Shown here in pieces: positions 26,825 through 34,851 of a stretch of 36,061 bases of DNA (positions within the stretch are counted from its first letter, which is position 1; each line of letters begins with the position of its first letter). The position numbers were made by a program, and so were the translations under genes. Under the pieces are notes generated by a model that made no database searches, had not been told where the DNA came from, and saw nothing but the letters and a program-made list of their open reading frames with translations. Origin of the DNA: an uncultured Pleomorphomonas sp. (GTDB lineage Bacteria; Pseudomonadota; Alphaproteobacteria; Rhizobiales; Pleomorphomonadaceae); NCBI GenBank assembly GCA_937868725.1, contig CALMMQ010000092.1, positions 1 to 36,061 on the forward strand, read 5' to 3'.

Positions 26825-27913
26825 CTACCAGACACAGCCGCGGGCGGCCACCGCATCGACGCGCGTCACCACGCCGGCGCGATGGAACACCATGCGGTCG
26901 AACAGGTTGGAGACGACACAGGTGTGGTTGGGCACGATGCGCAGCCGTTCGCCGATCTCCGGGCGCCGGCCCGCCACCTTGGCAAGATCGACGGTGGCGT
27001 GCTCCTCGGAAAGACTGGTGATCGCGGCATCGGGATATTCGACGATCAGTCCGAAGTCGGTAAAGCCGAGCAAATCCGAGGTCAGCGCCTTGGAGCCGGC
27101 GTCGAGAATGGCCCGGTCCGGCGTCGGGCGGGAAACCACCGTCGCCAGGATGTGCATGGCGCAGTCGTCGAGGCGGCAATGGCCGGCCCGGATCATCGAG
27201 CGGTCGTTGTAGACGTAGGTGCCGGCTCGGTGCTCGGTGGCTGACGGCACCAGATGGGCCGAGAACAGGCTGGGCGTGCCGCCGCTGCTGACGATCGGGC
27301 AGGCGATGCCATTGGCCTTGAGCGCGGCGAGAGCCGCCGCGAAGAACGCTTCCGTCGCGGCCTCGCCATGGGCGCGCGGATAGGTGAGGAGGCCGCCGAA
27401 TCGCAGCGCCGGGCTGGCGGCGATGCGCAGGGCCAGTTCCAGCGCCGCCGCCGGCGTCTGGACGCCGCAGCGGCCGGCACCTGTGTCGCACTCCACCAGT
27501 ACCGTCAGCGGCTTGCTGCCGGCAAAGGCGGTGGCGAGACCGTCGACGGTGACGGCGTTGTCGGCGACCACCTTGAGGCCGCCGAGGCGGGCGTTGAGTG
27601 CGACGAGGGCGGTGAGCTTGTCGGCGCCCAGGATGTTGAAGGTGATCAGGATGTCGTCGAAGCCGGCGTCGGCGAACACCTCCGCCTCGCTGATCTTCTG
27701 GCAGTTGATGCCGCGCGCGCCCGCTTGCCGCTGCGCCATCGCCACCGCCGGGATCTTGTGGGTCTTGATGTGCGGCCGGAAAGCGAGACCGTGGGCGTCC
27801 ATGTAGCTCTGGACGCGGGCGATGTTGGCGGCGAGGCGGTCCTCGTCGATGACCGGCTGCGGCGTCGACAGGTTGGCGAGGCGATCGCCGGCTTGGGGCA
27901 AAGTGAAGGTCAT
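26825..27913 (-). CDS. DSD1/D-threonine aldolase-like PLP enzyme
   Basis: A 362-residue fold-type III PLP enzyme (alanine-racemase-like barrel). FRPHIKTHK (45-53) holds the PLP lysine, Lys50. CDTGAGRCGV and SSGGTPSLFSA are the phosphate and cofactor loops. PNHTCVVSNLFD near the C-terminus carries the His and Cys metal ligands of D-threonine aldolases and D-serine dehydratases. It would cleave or dehydrate a beta-hydroxy D-amino acid. The exact substrate is unknown. The start overlaps the stop of the M81 gene by 4 bp, so they are translationally coupled. It converges on the ABC ATPase gene. Confidence 0.9.
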   Translation of the reverse strand: MTFTLPQAGDRLANLSTPQPVIDEDRLAANIARVQSYMDAHGLAFRPHIKTHKIPAVAMAQRQAGARGINCQKISEAEVFADAGFDDILITFNILGADKLTALVALNARLGGLKVVADNAVTVDGLATAFAGSKPLTVLVECDTGAGRCGVQTPAAALELALRIAASPALRFGGLLTYPRAHGEAATEAFFAAALAALKANGIACPIVSSGGTPSLFSAHLVPSATEHRAGTYVYNDRSMIRAGHCRLDDCAMHILATVVSRPTPDRAILDAGSKALTSDLLGFTDFGLIVEYPDAAITSLSEEHATVDLAKVAGRRPEIGERLRIVPNHTCVVSNLFDRMVFHRAGVVTRVDAVAARGCVW

Positions 27914-29403
27914 GGCAAGGAATACTCCGCGGCGCCGGCGCCGCCATGCGGATCGGCGACCATCGGCCAGATGGTGCGGCGGGCCCGGCGATAGGGCGTG
28001 GTGGCGGGATCGTTCGGGTAGGGCCGGCCGGCCGAACAGTACAGGATTTCCGGGGCGATGGTGGAGAAGGCGGCGTAGAAGTGGTTGGTCGACTTGATGA
28101 GCAGGATGTCCTTGGTGAGCGGGTCGATGCCGAGCGCAGTGAACAGCGACGGATCGTAGCTCTGCACCCGGACGCTGCCAAGCACCACGTCGATGCCGTT
28201 GAAGCGGATATGGGCGGCGGCGCCAAAGGGGGCGACGCTGTCGCCGAAGCGCATGGCGGCGTGCGGCTCGAGGCGCACCACCTCGACGATGGCGTCGATC
28301 GGCTCGCCGGTGAACGGTGCCGACTTGGCGCCGAAGCGCAGTGGAATCTCCGCCCCTTCGCCGGCGGCCGTGCAGATCTGCACCGCCACCGGATCCCAGA
28401 TCAGGCCGACAGCCACGTTGCGCGCCCCGCGCGCCAGCAGTTCCTGCAGGATCACCGTGGCGTCCCCCGCCGTGCCGCCGCCGGGGTTGTCCCAGACGTC
28501 GGCAATCACCACGGGATGGGCAATGGCGGCGAGCGCCCGGCTGACCGCTTCCTTCTCGTCGATCTGTGGCACCATGAACGTGCCGCGCTTGGCGAACAGC
28601 TCAAGGCCGAGCCGACGCGCCAGTTGCGCCCCCTTGTCGGGCTGGCCGTTGGTGACGGCGAGCATGCGCGTCCCCATCTCCGGCACGTCGCCGGCCATGA
28701 AACCGTGGATCACCGACAGCGACAGCACGTCCGGATCGGTGGCCTCGATCTCAAGCATCTGGTCGACGAAGCCGCGCATCGGCTGCCGCGACGTCGGGAA
28801 GACGTCGATCATCCGGCAGTCGAACACGCTCATCACCGGTCTGACCTTGCCTTCAAGCGTCGCCACGGCGATGGCCCAGAGGTCCTCGGCTCGATCGACG
28901 AAGTCGGTATGGGGGAACTCCTTGAAGGCCACGAAGAAATCGGCCGCCGCCACCCGCTTGGCCGTGAGATGGCTGTGCGGGTCGATCTCGGCACAGATCA
29001 GCACGTCCGGTCCGACGATGTCGCGGATGCGGGCGATGAGGTCCCCTTCCGGATCGATGTAGCCGTCGGCGACCATGGCGCCGTGCAGGCCGAGCACGAC
29101 CGCCTCGACCGGCAGCGCCGCCGTGAGCTGGCCGAGGATCTCGTCGCGCAGCCCCTCGTAGGCGAGGCGATTGACGAGGCCGGCCGGGTCGGCCCAGGTG
29201 GCCGTGCCCTCGATCAGCGTCCAGCCTTTTCTTGCGCACACCTGGCGACCGACGGTGATTGGTGCCGTGCACAGCGTCGGCGTATCCGGATGCTGGCCGG
29301 GCGGAGCGTAGAGCGACTCCTCAAAGGCGCGCCGATCGATGCAAACGGGCGAGAACGTGTTGGTTTCCGTGGCGAGAGCGGCGGTGAAGATGCGCAAGAT
29401 CAT
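27910..29403 (-). CDS. M81-family metallopeptidase (MlrC-like), copy 1
   Basis: A 497-residue protein of the MlrC/M81 family, named for the enzyme that hydrolyses linear microcystin. N-terminal domain: TAALATETNTFSPV, GLHGAMVADGYIDPEGDL with metal ligands, IDPHSHLT and FKEFPHTDFVDRAEDLW. C-terminal domain: DVWDNPGGGTAGDATVILQE. These match the zinc-binding Asp and His pattern of the family. No signal peptide, so it is cytoplasmic. Most members have unknown substrates, thought to be small unusual peptides or amides. It is coupled to the PLP enzyme downstream and lies 30 bp below an NTF2-like gene. Confidence 0.88.
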   Translation of the reverse strand: MILRIFTAALATETNTFSPVCIDRRAFEESLYAPPGQHPDTPTLCTAPITVGRQVCARKGWTLIEGTATWADPAGLVNRLAYEGLRDEILGQLTAALPVEAVVLGLHGAMVADGYIDPEGDLIARIRDIVGPDVLICAEIDPHSHLTAKRVAAADFFVAFKEFPHTDFVDRAEDLWAIAVATLEGKVRPVMSVFDCRMIDVFPTSRQPMRGFVDQMLEIEATDPDVLSLSVIHGFMAGDVPEMGTRMLAVTNGQPDKGAQLARRLGLELFAKRGTFMVPQIDEKEAVSRALAAIAHPVVIADVWDNPGGGTAGDATVILQELLARGARNVAVGLIWDPVAVQICTAAGEGAEIPLRFGAKSAPFTGEPIDAIVEVVRLEPHAAMRFGDSVAPFGAAAHIRFNGIDVVLGSVRVQSYDPSLFTALGIDPLTKDILLIKSTNHFYAAFSTIAPEILYCSAGRPYPNDPATTPYRRARRTIWPMVADPHGGAGAAEYSLP

Positions 29404-29433
29404 GCCTCGAGCAGGAACGCGGACGGGCCGAAA

Positions 29434-29928
29434 TCAGCGGGCGACGCCCATCGGGTAGGGCAGGTAGCCGGTGAAGCCGGCGATCTTCCAGCGGTCATCG
29501 ACCCGGCGACAGTAGTAGAGCGTCTGCCAGGCCATGACGTCGAGGCTGCCGTCCGGCTTGCGGATGCCGCCGTCGAACTTCTTGCGCACCAGCGCCGTGG
29601 CGTCGGTGATGTCGATCTCTTCGAGCCGCGTGGTGCGGTAGATGGCGGCGCGGCGGTCTTCGCCATAGGAACCGTTCTGCCCCTCGCGCGCCTGGCGCAG
29701 CCACTCGTCGCGGTAGGCGGCGAGCGTCGGGAAGGCCAGCGTCCAGTGGTCGGGGTTGGGGTCCTTGTTGGCCGAGACGCCGAGGAAACCCTCTGCGATG
29801 AAGTCGCCGGCCACCATCGACCAGTCGGCGCTGAGATAGGCCTCAATGTCCCGCGGCACCAGCATCTCCCAGATAGCCCGCCGAGCCGTGTCGGATTCCG
29901 GGAACGGGTTGCGGAAGGGATCGCGCAT
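29434..29928 (-). CDS. NTF2/SnoaL-like protein of unknown function
   Basis: A 164-residue protein. A helical start (RRAIWEMLVPRDIEAYLSAD) is followed by a curved sheet ending WQTLYYCRRVDDRWKIAGFT, the common pattern of NTF2-like folds where the last strands follow an R/D-x-W core. There is no signal peptide. GGAGG is 5 nt before the ATG at 29926-29928. It is the first gene of the minus-strand set with the M81 and PLP genes, and it diverges from RidA. It may be an isomerase, a binding protein or a helper of the M81 enzyme. The function is open. Confidence 0.75.
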   Translation of the reverse strand: MRDPFRNPFPESDTARRAIWEMLVPRDIEAYLSADWSMVAGDFIAEGFLGVSANKDPNPDHWTLAFPTLAAYRDEWLRQAREGQNGSYGEDRRAAIYRTTRLEEIDITDATALVRKKFDGGIRKPDGSLDVMAWQTLYYCRRVDDRWKIAGFTGYLPYPMGVAR

Positions 29929-30040
29929 GCTGCCTCCAGATCTAAATTCTTTTCATGAATGGGAAAAATCACTGGCAGAAATCGGCTTTTTATGGTCAAT
30001 TGTCAACGCAGAGAGAAAACATTTTGCAAGTGTGCCGAAC
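29929..30040. promoter_or_regulatory. Divergent promoter region between NTF2-like and RidA genes
   Basis: A 112-bp AT-rich gap. On the minus strand TTGACA (about 29999-30004) can serve as a -35 for the NTF2-M81-PLP set. TTTTC-ATGAATGG-GAAAA (29950-29967) is an inverted repeat containing the TTTTCATNAA core. It overlaps the region between that -35 and the gene, where a repressor would act. Confidence 0.5.
29950..29959 (+). promoter_or_regulatory. TTTTCATNAA motif copy 3
   Basis: TTTTCATGAA, containing the palindrome TTCATGAA, within an inverted repeat TTTTC...GAAAA. It is the copy nearest the RpiR regulator gene, so that protein is the first candidate binder. Confidence 0.45.
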
Positions 30041-30424
30041 ATGACCATCAAGAGATACGGTGCTGCCCAGCCGGGGGCCGGCGGACAGAAGCTGCCGTTC
30101 GCGCGAGCCGTCGAGGCTGACGGCTGGCTCTACGTTTCCGGCCAGGTGGCCATGGAAAACGGCGAGGTAATCGCTGGCGGCATTCATGAACAGGCGCACA
30201 AGGCGATCGACAACCTGATCGCCATCCTGCACGAGGCCGGCTACGGCGTCGAGGACGTGGTGCGTGTCGGCGTCTGGCTCGACGATCCACGTGACTTCTG
30301 GAGTTTCAACAAGATCTACGTCAGCTATTTTGGTGATAATCCTCCGGCGCGATCCTGCGTGCAGTCGTCGATGATGGTCGATTGCAAAGTCGAGATCGAC
30401 TGCGTCGCCTACAAGGCGCGCTGA
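30041..30424 (+). CDS. ridA: RidA-family enamine/imine deaminase
   Basis: A 127-residue Rid/YjgF/UK114 protein. PFARAVEADGWLYVSGQVAM and HKAIDNLIAILHEAGYGVED are family-typical, and ARSCVQSSMMVDCKVEIDCV carries the Arg that holds the substrate carboxylate in RidA. RidA hydrolyses reactive enamines or imines made by PLP dehydratases. That fits the DSD1-like enzyme encoded across the divergent promoter. I chose the ATG at 30041; an upstream frame from 29846 crosses the divergent gene. The ribosome site is weak. It is 22 bp upstream of the RpiR gene. Confidence 0.9.
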   Translation: MTIKRYGAAQPGAGGQKLPFARAVEADGWLYVSGQVAMENGEVIAGGIHEQAHKAIDNLIAILHEAGYGVEDVVRVGVWLDDPRDFWSFNKIYVSYFGDNPPARSCVQSSMMVDCKVEIDCVAYKAR

Positions 30425-30446
30425 GCCTGTGGGAGCTGTCGAAGAC

Positions 30447-31313
30447 ATGGACATCTTTGCGACCATCCAGGAGATGCGGCCGCAGTTTTCCCCCTCCGAG
30501 CAGCGGATCGCCGATCTGTTGCTGACGCAGCTCGATTTCGCCGTCGGCGCCTCGATCATCGATCTGGCCGAACGGGCCGATGTGTCGCCGCCCACCGTCA
30601 CCCGTTTCTGCCGCCGCCTCGGTTGCCAGAGCTTCTCCGATTTCCGTGTCCGCCTGGCCAAGACGGCGTTCGTCGGCGTGCGCTACCTCAACCCCGAGGC
30701 CAAGAGTACCGAGCCGGCCGACGTCGCCGAAGACGTCATCACCAAGGCCCAGAACGCGCTCTACATGGCGCACCGCGCCCTGCGACCGGAGGTGCTCGAC
30801 CGGGTCGCCGACCGGATCGCCCGCGCCGAGATGGTCTATGCCTTCGGCTCCGGCGGCTCGTCGTCGATGGTGGCGAGCGAGCTGCAGAACCGCCTGTTCC
30901 GCCTCGGTACCCGCGCCGTTGCCTGCGTCGATCACGACATGCAGCTGATGCTGACAGCCGCCGCCCGCGTCAACGACGTGCTGGTCGGCTCGTCCTTCTC
31001 CGGCCGCAACGCCTCGCTGGTGCGCTGCTTCGGGCTGGCGCGCGAGTCGGGCATCAGCACCATCGCGCTGACGCGCTCCGACAGTCCGGTGGCCCAGGCT
31101 GCCGAAATCACCATCGCCGTCGATCTGCCGGAAGGCGACAACATCTTCCGGCCGACGTCGACGCGCTTTGCCTATCTTGCCATCGTCGATGTCATCGCCA
31201 GCCTGGTTGCCTATCGCAACCGCAAGCTCTCGACGGTGACGCTACGCCACATCAAGCAGCAGCTGATCGAGCATCGCGACGGCGACGACACCAGCCAGAT
31301 CATGGGAGACTGA
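30447..31313 (+). CDS. RpiR/MurR-family transcriptional regulator
   Basis: A 288-residue protein with an N-terminal HTH_6 domain (about 1-77: FSPSEQRIADLLL, then IIDLAERADVSPPTVTRFCR) and a C-terminal SIS sugar-phosphate domain (about 105-245: AFGSGGSSSMVASELQNRLF, VGSSFSGRNASLV, ALTRSDSPVAQAAEI). RpiR proteins sense phosphosugars such as GlcN6P or MurNAc6P. The ATG at 30447 has GGGAG about 11 nt upstream. A GTG at 30429 is the alternative, and would add six residues. It is the likely local regulator of the RidA-GH20-M81 set and perhaps of the whole island, through TTTTCATNAA. Confidence 0.9.
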   Translation: MDIFATIQEMRPQFSPSEQRIADLLLTQLDFAVGASIIDLAERADVSPPTVTRFCRRLGCQSFSDFRVRLAKTAFVGVRYLNPEAKSTEPADVAEDVITKAQNALYMAHRALRPEVLDRVADRIARAEMVYAFGSGGSSSMVASELQNRLFRLGTRAVACVDHDMQLMLTAAARVNDVLVGSSFSGRNASLVRCFGLARESGISTIALTRSDSPVAQAAEITIAVDLPEGDNIFRPTSTRFAYLAIVDVIASLVAYRNRKLSTVTLRHIKQQLIEHRDGDDTSQIMGD

Positions 31314-31411
31314 CCGCTGTCCCGGCCTCAGGCCGCGGCGGCCCGAACCGGTCTGCCGATCTACGATCTACGATAACGGCGCGGCGCCCGAGCCGCGCGA
31401 GGGGAACCTTG

Positions 31412-33334
31412 ATGACCAACGACATTTTCCGTCTCGAGAACACCTGGCATCCGCTGGACAACGATCCGGCCGGCGAACTGGTCTTCACGCTGGTCAACCT
31501 GAGCGACAAGCCGATCAGCAACTTCAAGCTCGCCTACACGACGCTGACGCGGGTCAGGGAACCCGGCGTCTGCACCAACGCCGTGTTCCTCAAGCGCGAC
31601 GGCAGCTTCCATCAGATGGCTGCGCCGGCCGGGATGGTGCTGGCGCCCGGCGCCAGCTGGCGTTTCACCGTCGCCGGTCTCTGGCGCCGCGCCCGCCATC
31701 GCACCGACGGCGCCAAGTCGGCCTACGTGACGCTCTCCGACGGCAGCCATCACGACGCCGTCGTCACCGATTGCCAGATCGAGGGGCTGCCGAGCGAACT
31801 GGCGCCCAGCCTGCTGCCGACCGGCGCGGTCAGCCAGCCGTTCGCCCTGCTGCCCTGGCCGGCCGAAGCGGCGCTTGTCGCCGGCGACCGCGTGCCGGTG
31901 GCGCTCTATCCGGCGGCCGGCTGCGGGCTCGACGATCTCAAGGCCGTCGATACCGTGCTGGCCCTGTTCCATCGCCTCAATGCCGATGCGCCGGTGCCGT
32001 TCGTGCTGGCTCCCGTTGCGGGTGGCTTGCCGGTGCGTTTCGCCGGCCGCGCCGATCTGGCGTCCGAGGCCTTCGAACTTGCCTTCTCGAGCGAGGCCGT
32101 CGTGCTGACGAGCGGTGGTGCCGCCGGCCGCCAGTACGGGTTGACGGCGCTGGCCCAGCTGCTGCACGGCGCCAAGTGCGCGCCGGCCACCTTCCGCTTC
32201 CCGGCTTCGGGCCGGATCGGCGACCGCCCGCGCTACGACTGGCGCGGCTGTCATCTCGACGTGTCGCGGCAGTTCTTCCCGACCGCTGACGTCAAGCGGC
32301 TGATCGACATTCTCGCCTGGTTCCGCCTCAACGTCTTCCATTGGCATCTCACCGACGACGAAGCCTGGCGGCTGGAGATCAAGGCCTTCCCGACGCTGAC
32401 GACGGTCGGCGCCACCCGTGGTCCCGACGCGCCGCTGCTGCCGCAGCTCGGCAACGGCGCGACGCCGGTCATCGGCTTCTACACGCAGGACGAAGCCCGG
32501 GCGGTGGTCGCTCACGCCGCTGCGCTCCACATCGAAGTGGTGCCCGAGCTCGACATTCCCGGCCACAGCACCGCCATGCTGGCGGCGCTGCCCGAACTTG
32601 CCGACGGTCAGGAAGCGCCGGAAAGCTACCGCTCGGTGCAGGGCTTTGCCAACAACGCCCTCAATCCGGCCGTCGAGGCGACCTACGACGTGCTCGGCAA
32701 GGTGTTCGACGAACTGGTGACCATCTTCCCTTCGCCCATCGTTCATGTCGGCGGCGATGAGGTGGCCGACAACACCTGGATGGCCTCGCCGTTGGCTTGT
32801 GGCCTGATGGAGAAGCACGATCTCGACGGCACCTTCGGCCTGCAGAGCCATTTCATGAAGCGCATCCAGGCCATGCTCAAGGCACGCGGTCGCCGTCTTG
32901 CCGGCTGGGATGAGGTGTCGCACGGCGGTGGCGTCACGCCAGCCGGGACGCTGCTCATGGCCTGGCGGGCGCCGGAAGTCGGCGTCAAGCTGGCCAGCGA
33001 AGGCTACGACGTGGTGATGACGCCGGGTCAGGCCTATTACCTCGACATGGTGCAGGACGACGCCTGGCAGGAGCCGGGCGCCAGCTGGGCCGGTACCGTG
33101 CCGCCCCACCACACCTACACCTACGAGGCCGTCGGCGACTTTCCCGAGGCGCTGAAGGCCCATCTCAAGGGCGTGCAGGCCTGCATCTGGACCGAGAACT
33201 TCATCAGCCGCGACTACTTCAACCGGCTGGTGTTCCCCCGCCTTCCCGCCGTTGCCGAGGCGGCCTGGACGCCCCGCGACAACAAGGACTGGCAGCGCTT
33301 TGCCGCCATCGTCCGCCTGAGCCCCCGCTTCTGA
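31412..33334 (+). CDS. Beta-N-acetylhexosaminidase (GH20), cytoplasmic
   Basis: A 640-residue glycoside hydrolase family 20 enzyme that removes terminal GlcNAc or GalNAc. Landmarks: YDWRGCHLDVSRQFFP (barrel start), NVFHWHLTDDEAWRLEIK, VPELDIPGHSTAML, the catalytic Asp449-Glu450 in HVGGDEVADN, AGWDEV and CIWTENF. Residues 1-125 form an extra beta-rich domain, and about 130-265 the usual GH20b-like domain. There is no signal peptide, so it acts on imported oligomers. The ATG at 31412 follows GAGGGG. A much longer open frame upstream only mirrors the RpiR gene. It lies 98 bp after the RpiR gene and 12 bp before the second M81 gene. Confidence 0.93.
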   Translation: MTNDIFRLENTWHPLDNDPAGELVFTLVNLSDKPISNFKLAYTTLTRVREPGVCTNAVFLKRDGSFHQMAAPAGMVLAPGASWRFTVAGLWRRARHRTDGAKSAYVTLSDGSHHDAVVTDCQIEGLPSELAPSLLPTGAVSQPFALLPWPAEAALVAGDRVPVALYPAAGCGLDDLKAVDTVLALFHRLNADAPVPFVLAPVAGGLPVRFAGRADLASEAFELAFSSEAVVLTSGGAAGRQYGLTALAQLLHGAKCAPATFRFPASGRIGDRPRYDWRGCHLDVSRQFFPTADVKRLIDILAWFRLNVFHWHLTDDEAWRLEIKAFPTLTTVGATRGPDAPLLPQLGNGATPVIGFYTQDEARAVVAHAAALHIEVVPELDIPGHSTAMLAALPELADGQEAPESYRSVQGFANNALNPAVEATYDVLGKVFDELVTIFPSPIVHVGGDEVADNTWMASPLACGLMEKHDLDGTFGLQSHFMKRIQAMLKARGRRLAGWDEVSHGGGVTPAGTLLMAWRAPEVGVKLASEGYDVVMTPGQAYYLDMVQDDAWQEPGASWAGTVPPHHTYTYEAVGDFPEALKAHLKGVQACIWTENFISRDYFNRLVFPRLPAVAEAAWTPRDNKDWQRFAAIVRLSPRF

Positions 33335-33346
33335 GGTTCGCCGAGC

Positions 33347-34786
33347 ATGACTTTCCGCATTGCCGTTGGCGGCATCCACATCGAGTGCAGCACCTACTCG
33401 CCGGCCCTGTCGCACCGTGACGACTTCCGTGTGCTGCGCGGCACCGATCTTGCGGCCGCCGAGTACTTCTCCTTCCTCGGCGCCGATGACGTCACCGTGC
33501 TGCCGCTGCTGCATGCCCGGGCCGTACCGGGCGGCCCGGTGGCGCGCGACACCTACGAGGGGTTCAAGTCCGAGTTTCTCGATCGCCTGCGGGCGGCGCT
33601 GCCGGTCGACGGGCTCTACCTCGCCATGCACGGCGCCATGCACGTCGACGGTCTCGACGACGCCGAGGGTGACTGGATCGCCGCCGCCCGCGCCGTCGTC
33701 GGCCCGGATTGCCCGGTCGCCACCAGTTACGATCTGCACGGCAACGTGTCGCAGACCATCATCGACCAGATCGACATCTTCGCCGGCTACCGCACGGCGC
33801 CGCACATCGACGTGCGCGAGACCATGGTGCGCGCCTGGTCGATGCTGCTCAGGGCGCTGCGCACCGGTGACAGGCCGGGCGTCGCCTGGGTGCCGGTGCC
33901 GGTGCTGCTGCCGGGCGAGCGCACGTCGACCGAGGATGAGCCGGCCAGGAGCCTCTACGCCGCCCTGCCGGTCTTTGATCGCCAGCCCGGTATCTGGGAC
34001 GCCAATTTGATGGTCGGCTACGTCTGGGCCGACGAGCCGCGCGCCACCGCCTGCGCCGTGGTGACCGGCAGCGACCGCGCCGCCGCCAAGGCGGCGGCCG
34101 AGGCCATCGCCCTGTCGTACTGGCAGGCGCGCGAGGCGTTCCAGTTCGGCCCCGTCACCGGACCGCTGGAGGCGATGCTCGATCTGGCCGAGCGGGCCGA
34201 GACGCAGCCGGTGATTTTGGCCGATTCGGGCGACAACCCCACCGGCGGCGGCGTCGGCGACCGCGCTGACGTGCTGAAGGCTCTCATGCGGCGCGGCTTC
34301 ACGGGCGCGCTCATCGCCGGCATCACCGACCGTCCGGCCACCGAAGCCTGCTTCGCCGCCGGGCACGGTGCCGAGCTCAAGCTGTCGGTCGGTGGAACGC
34401 TCGATCCGGCTTCTCCGCGCGCCGAGGTGGCGGCCAAGGTGATTCGGCTCGACGAGGGGACTTCGCCGGCCGAGCGGCAAGCGGTGGTCGAAATCGGCGG
34501 CATCACGCTGGTACTGGCCGCTCGCCGTCGGCCCTATCACGACATCAAGGACTTCACCCGGCTGGGGCTCGATCCCCGCGCCGTGCGTCTGCTGGTCGTC
34601 AAGTCGGGTTACCTGTCGCCCGAGCTGGCGCCGATCGCCAACCCGAACCTGATGGCCCTCAGCGATGGCGTCATCAATCAGGACATCGAGGCGCTGCCCT
34701 CGCAGCGGCGGCTGCAGCCGATCTATCCGTTCGTGAAAAGCTTCGACTATCGCGCCGATGCCCGGTTGTCGGCGCGCTGGCGCTGA
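33347..34786 (+). CDS. M81-family metallopeptidase (MlrC-like), copy 2
   Basis: A 479-residue second M81 protein in the same island. N-terminal domain: VGGIHIECSTYSPALSHRDD, AMHGAMHVDGLDDAEGDW with metal ligands, TSYDLHGNVSQ and GYRTAPHIDVRETM. C-terminal domain: ADSGDNPTGGGVGDRADVLK. The metal ligands are kept, but the sequence clearly differs from copy 1 (for example DLHGN versus DPHSH), so they are not a recent duplication and probably handle different bonds or compounds. It is 12 bp after the GH20 gene. The substrate is unknown. Confidence 0.88.
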   Translation: MTFRIAVGGIHIECSTYSPALSHRDDFRVLRGTDLAAAEYFSFLGADDVTVLPLLHARAVPGGPVARDTYEGFKSEFLDRLRAALPVDGLYLAMHGAMHVDGLDDAEGDWIAAARAVVGPDCPVATSYDLHGNVSQTIIDQIDIFAGYRTAPHIDVRETMVRAWSMLLRALRTGDRPGVAWVPVPVLLPGERTSTEDEPARSLYAALPVFDRQPGIWDANLMVGYVWADEPRATACAVVTGSDRAAAKAAAEAIALSYWQAREAFQFGPVTGPLEAMLDLAERAETQPVILADSGDNPTGGGVGDRADVLKALMRRGFTGALIAGITDRPATEACFAAGHGAELKLSVGGTLDPASPRAEVAAKVIRLDEGTSPAERQAVVEIGGITLVLAARRRPYHDIKDFTRLGLDPRAVRLLVVKSGYLSPELAPIANPNLMALSDGVINQDIEALPSQRRLQPIYPFVKSFDYRADARLSARWR

Positions 34787-34851
34787 TGGTCAGGCGAAGC
34801 GGTAACGATCGTCGTCGTGTTTTCCCCGGTTGCGCGCGAGGTGACGCCTAG

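Noticed and set aside
31361-34540. A 1059-codon minus-strand open frame across GH20 and M81
   Set aside because: Antisense mirror of two genes with intact catalytic motifs on the plus strand.
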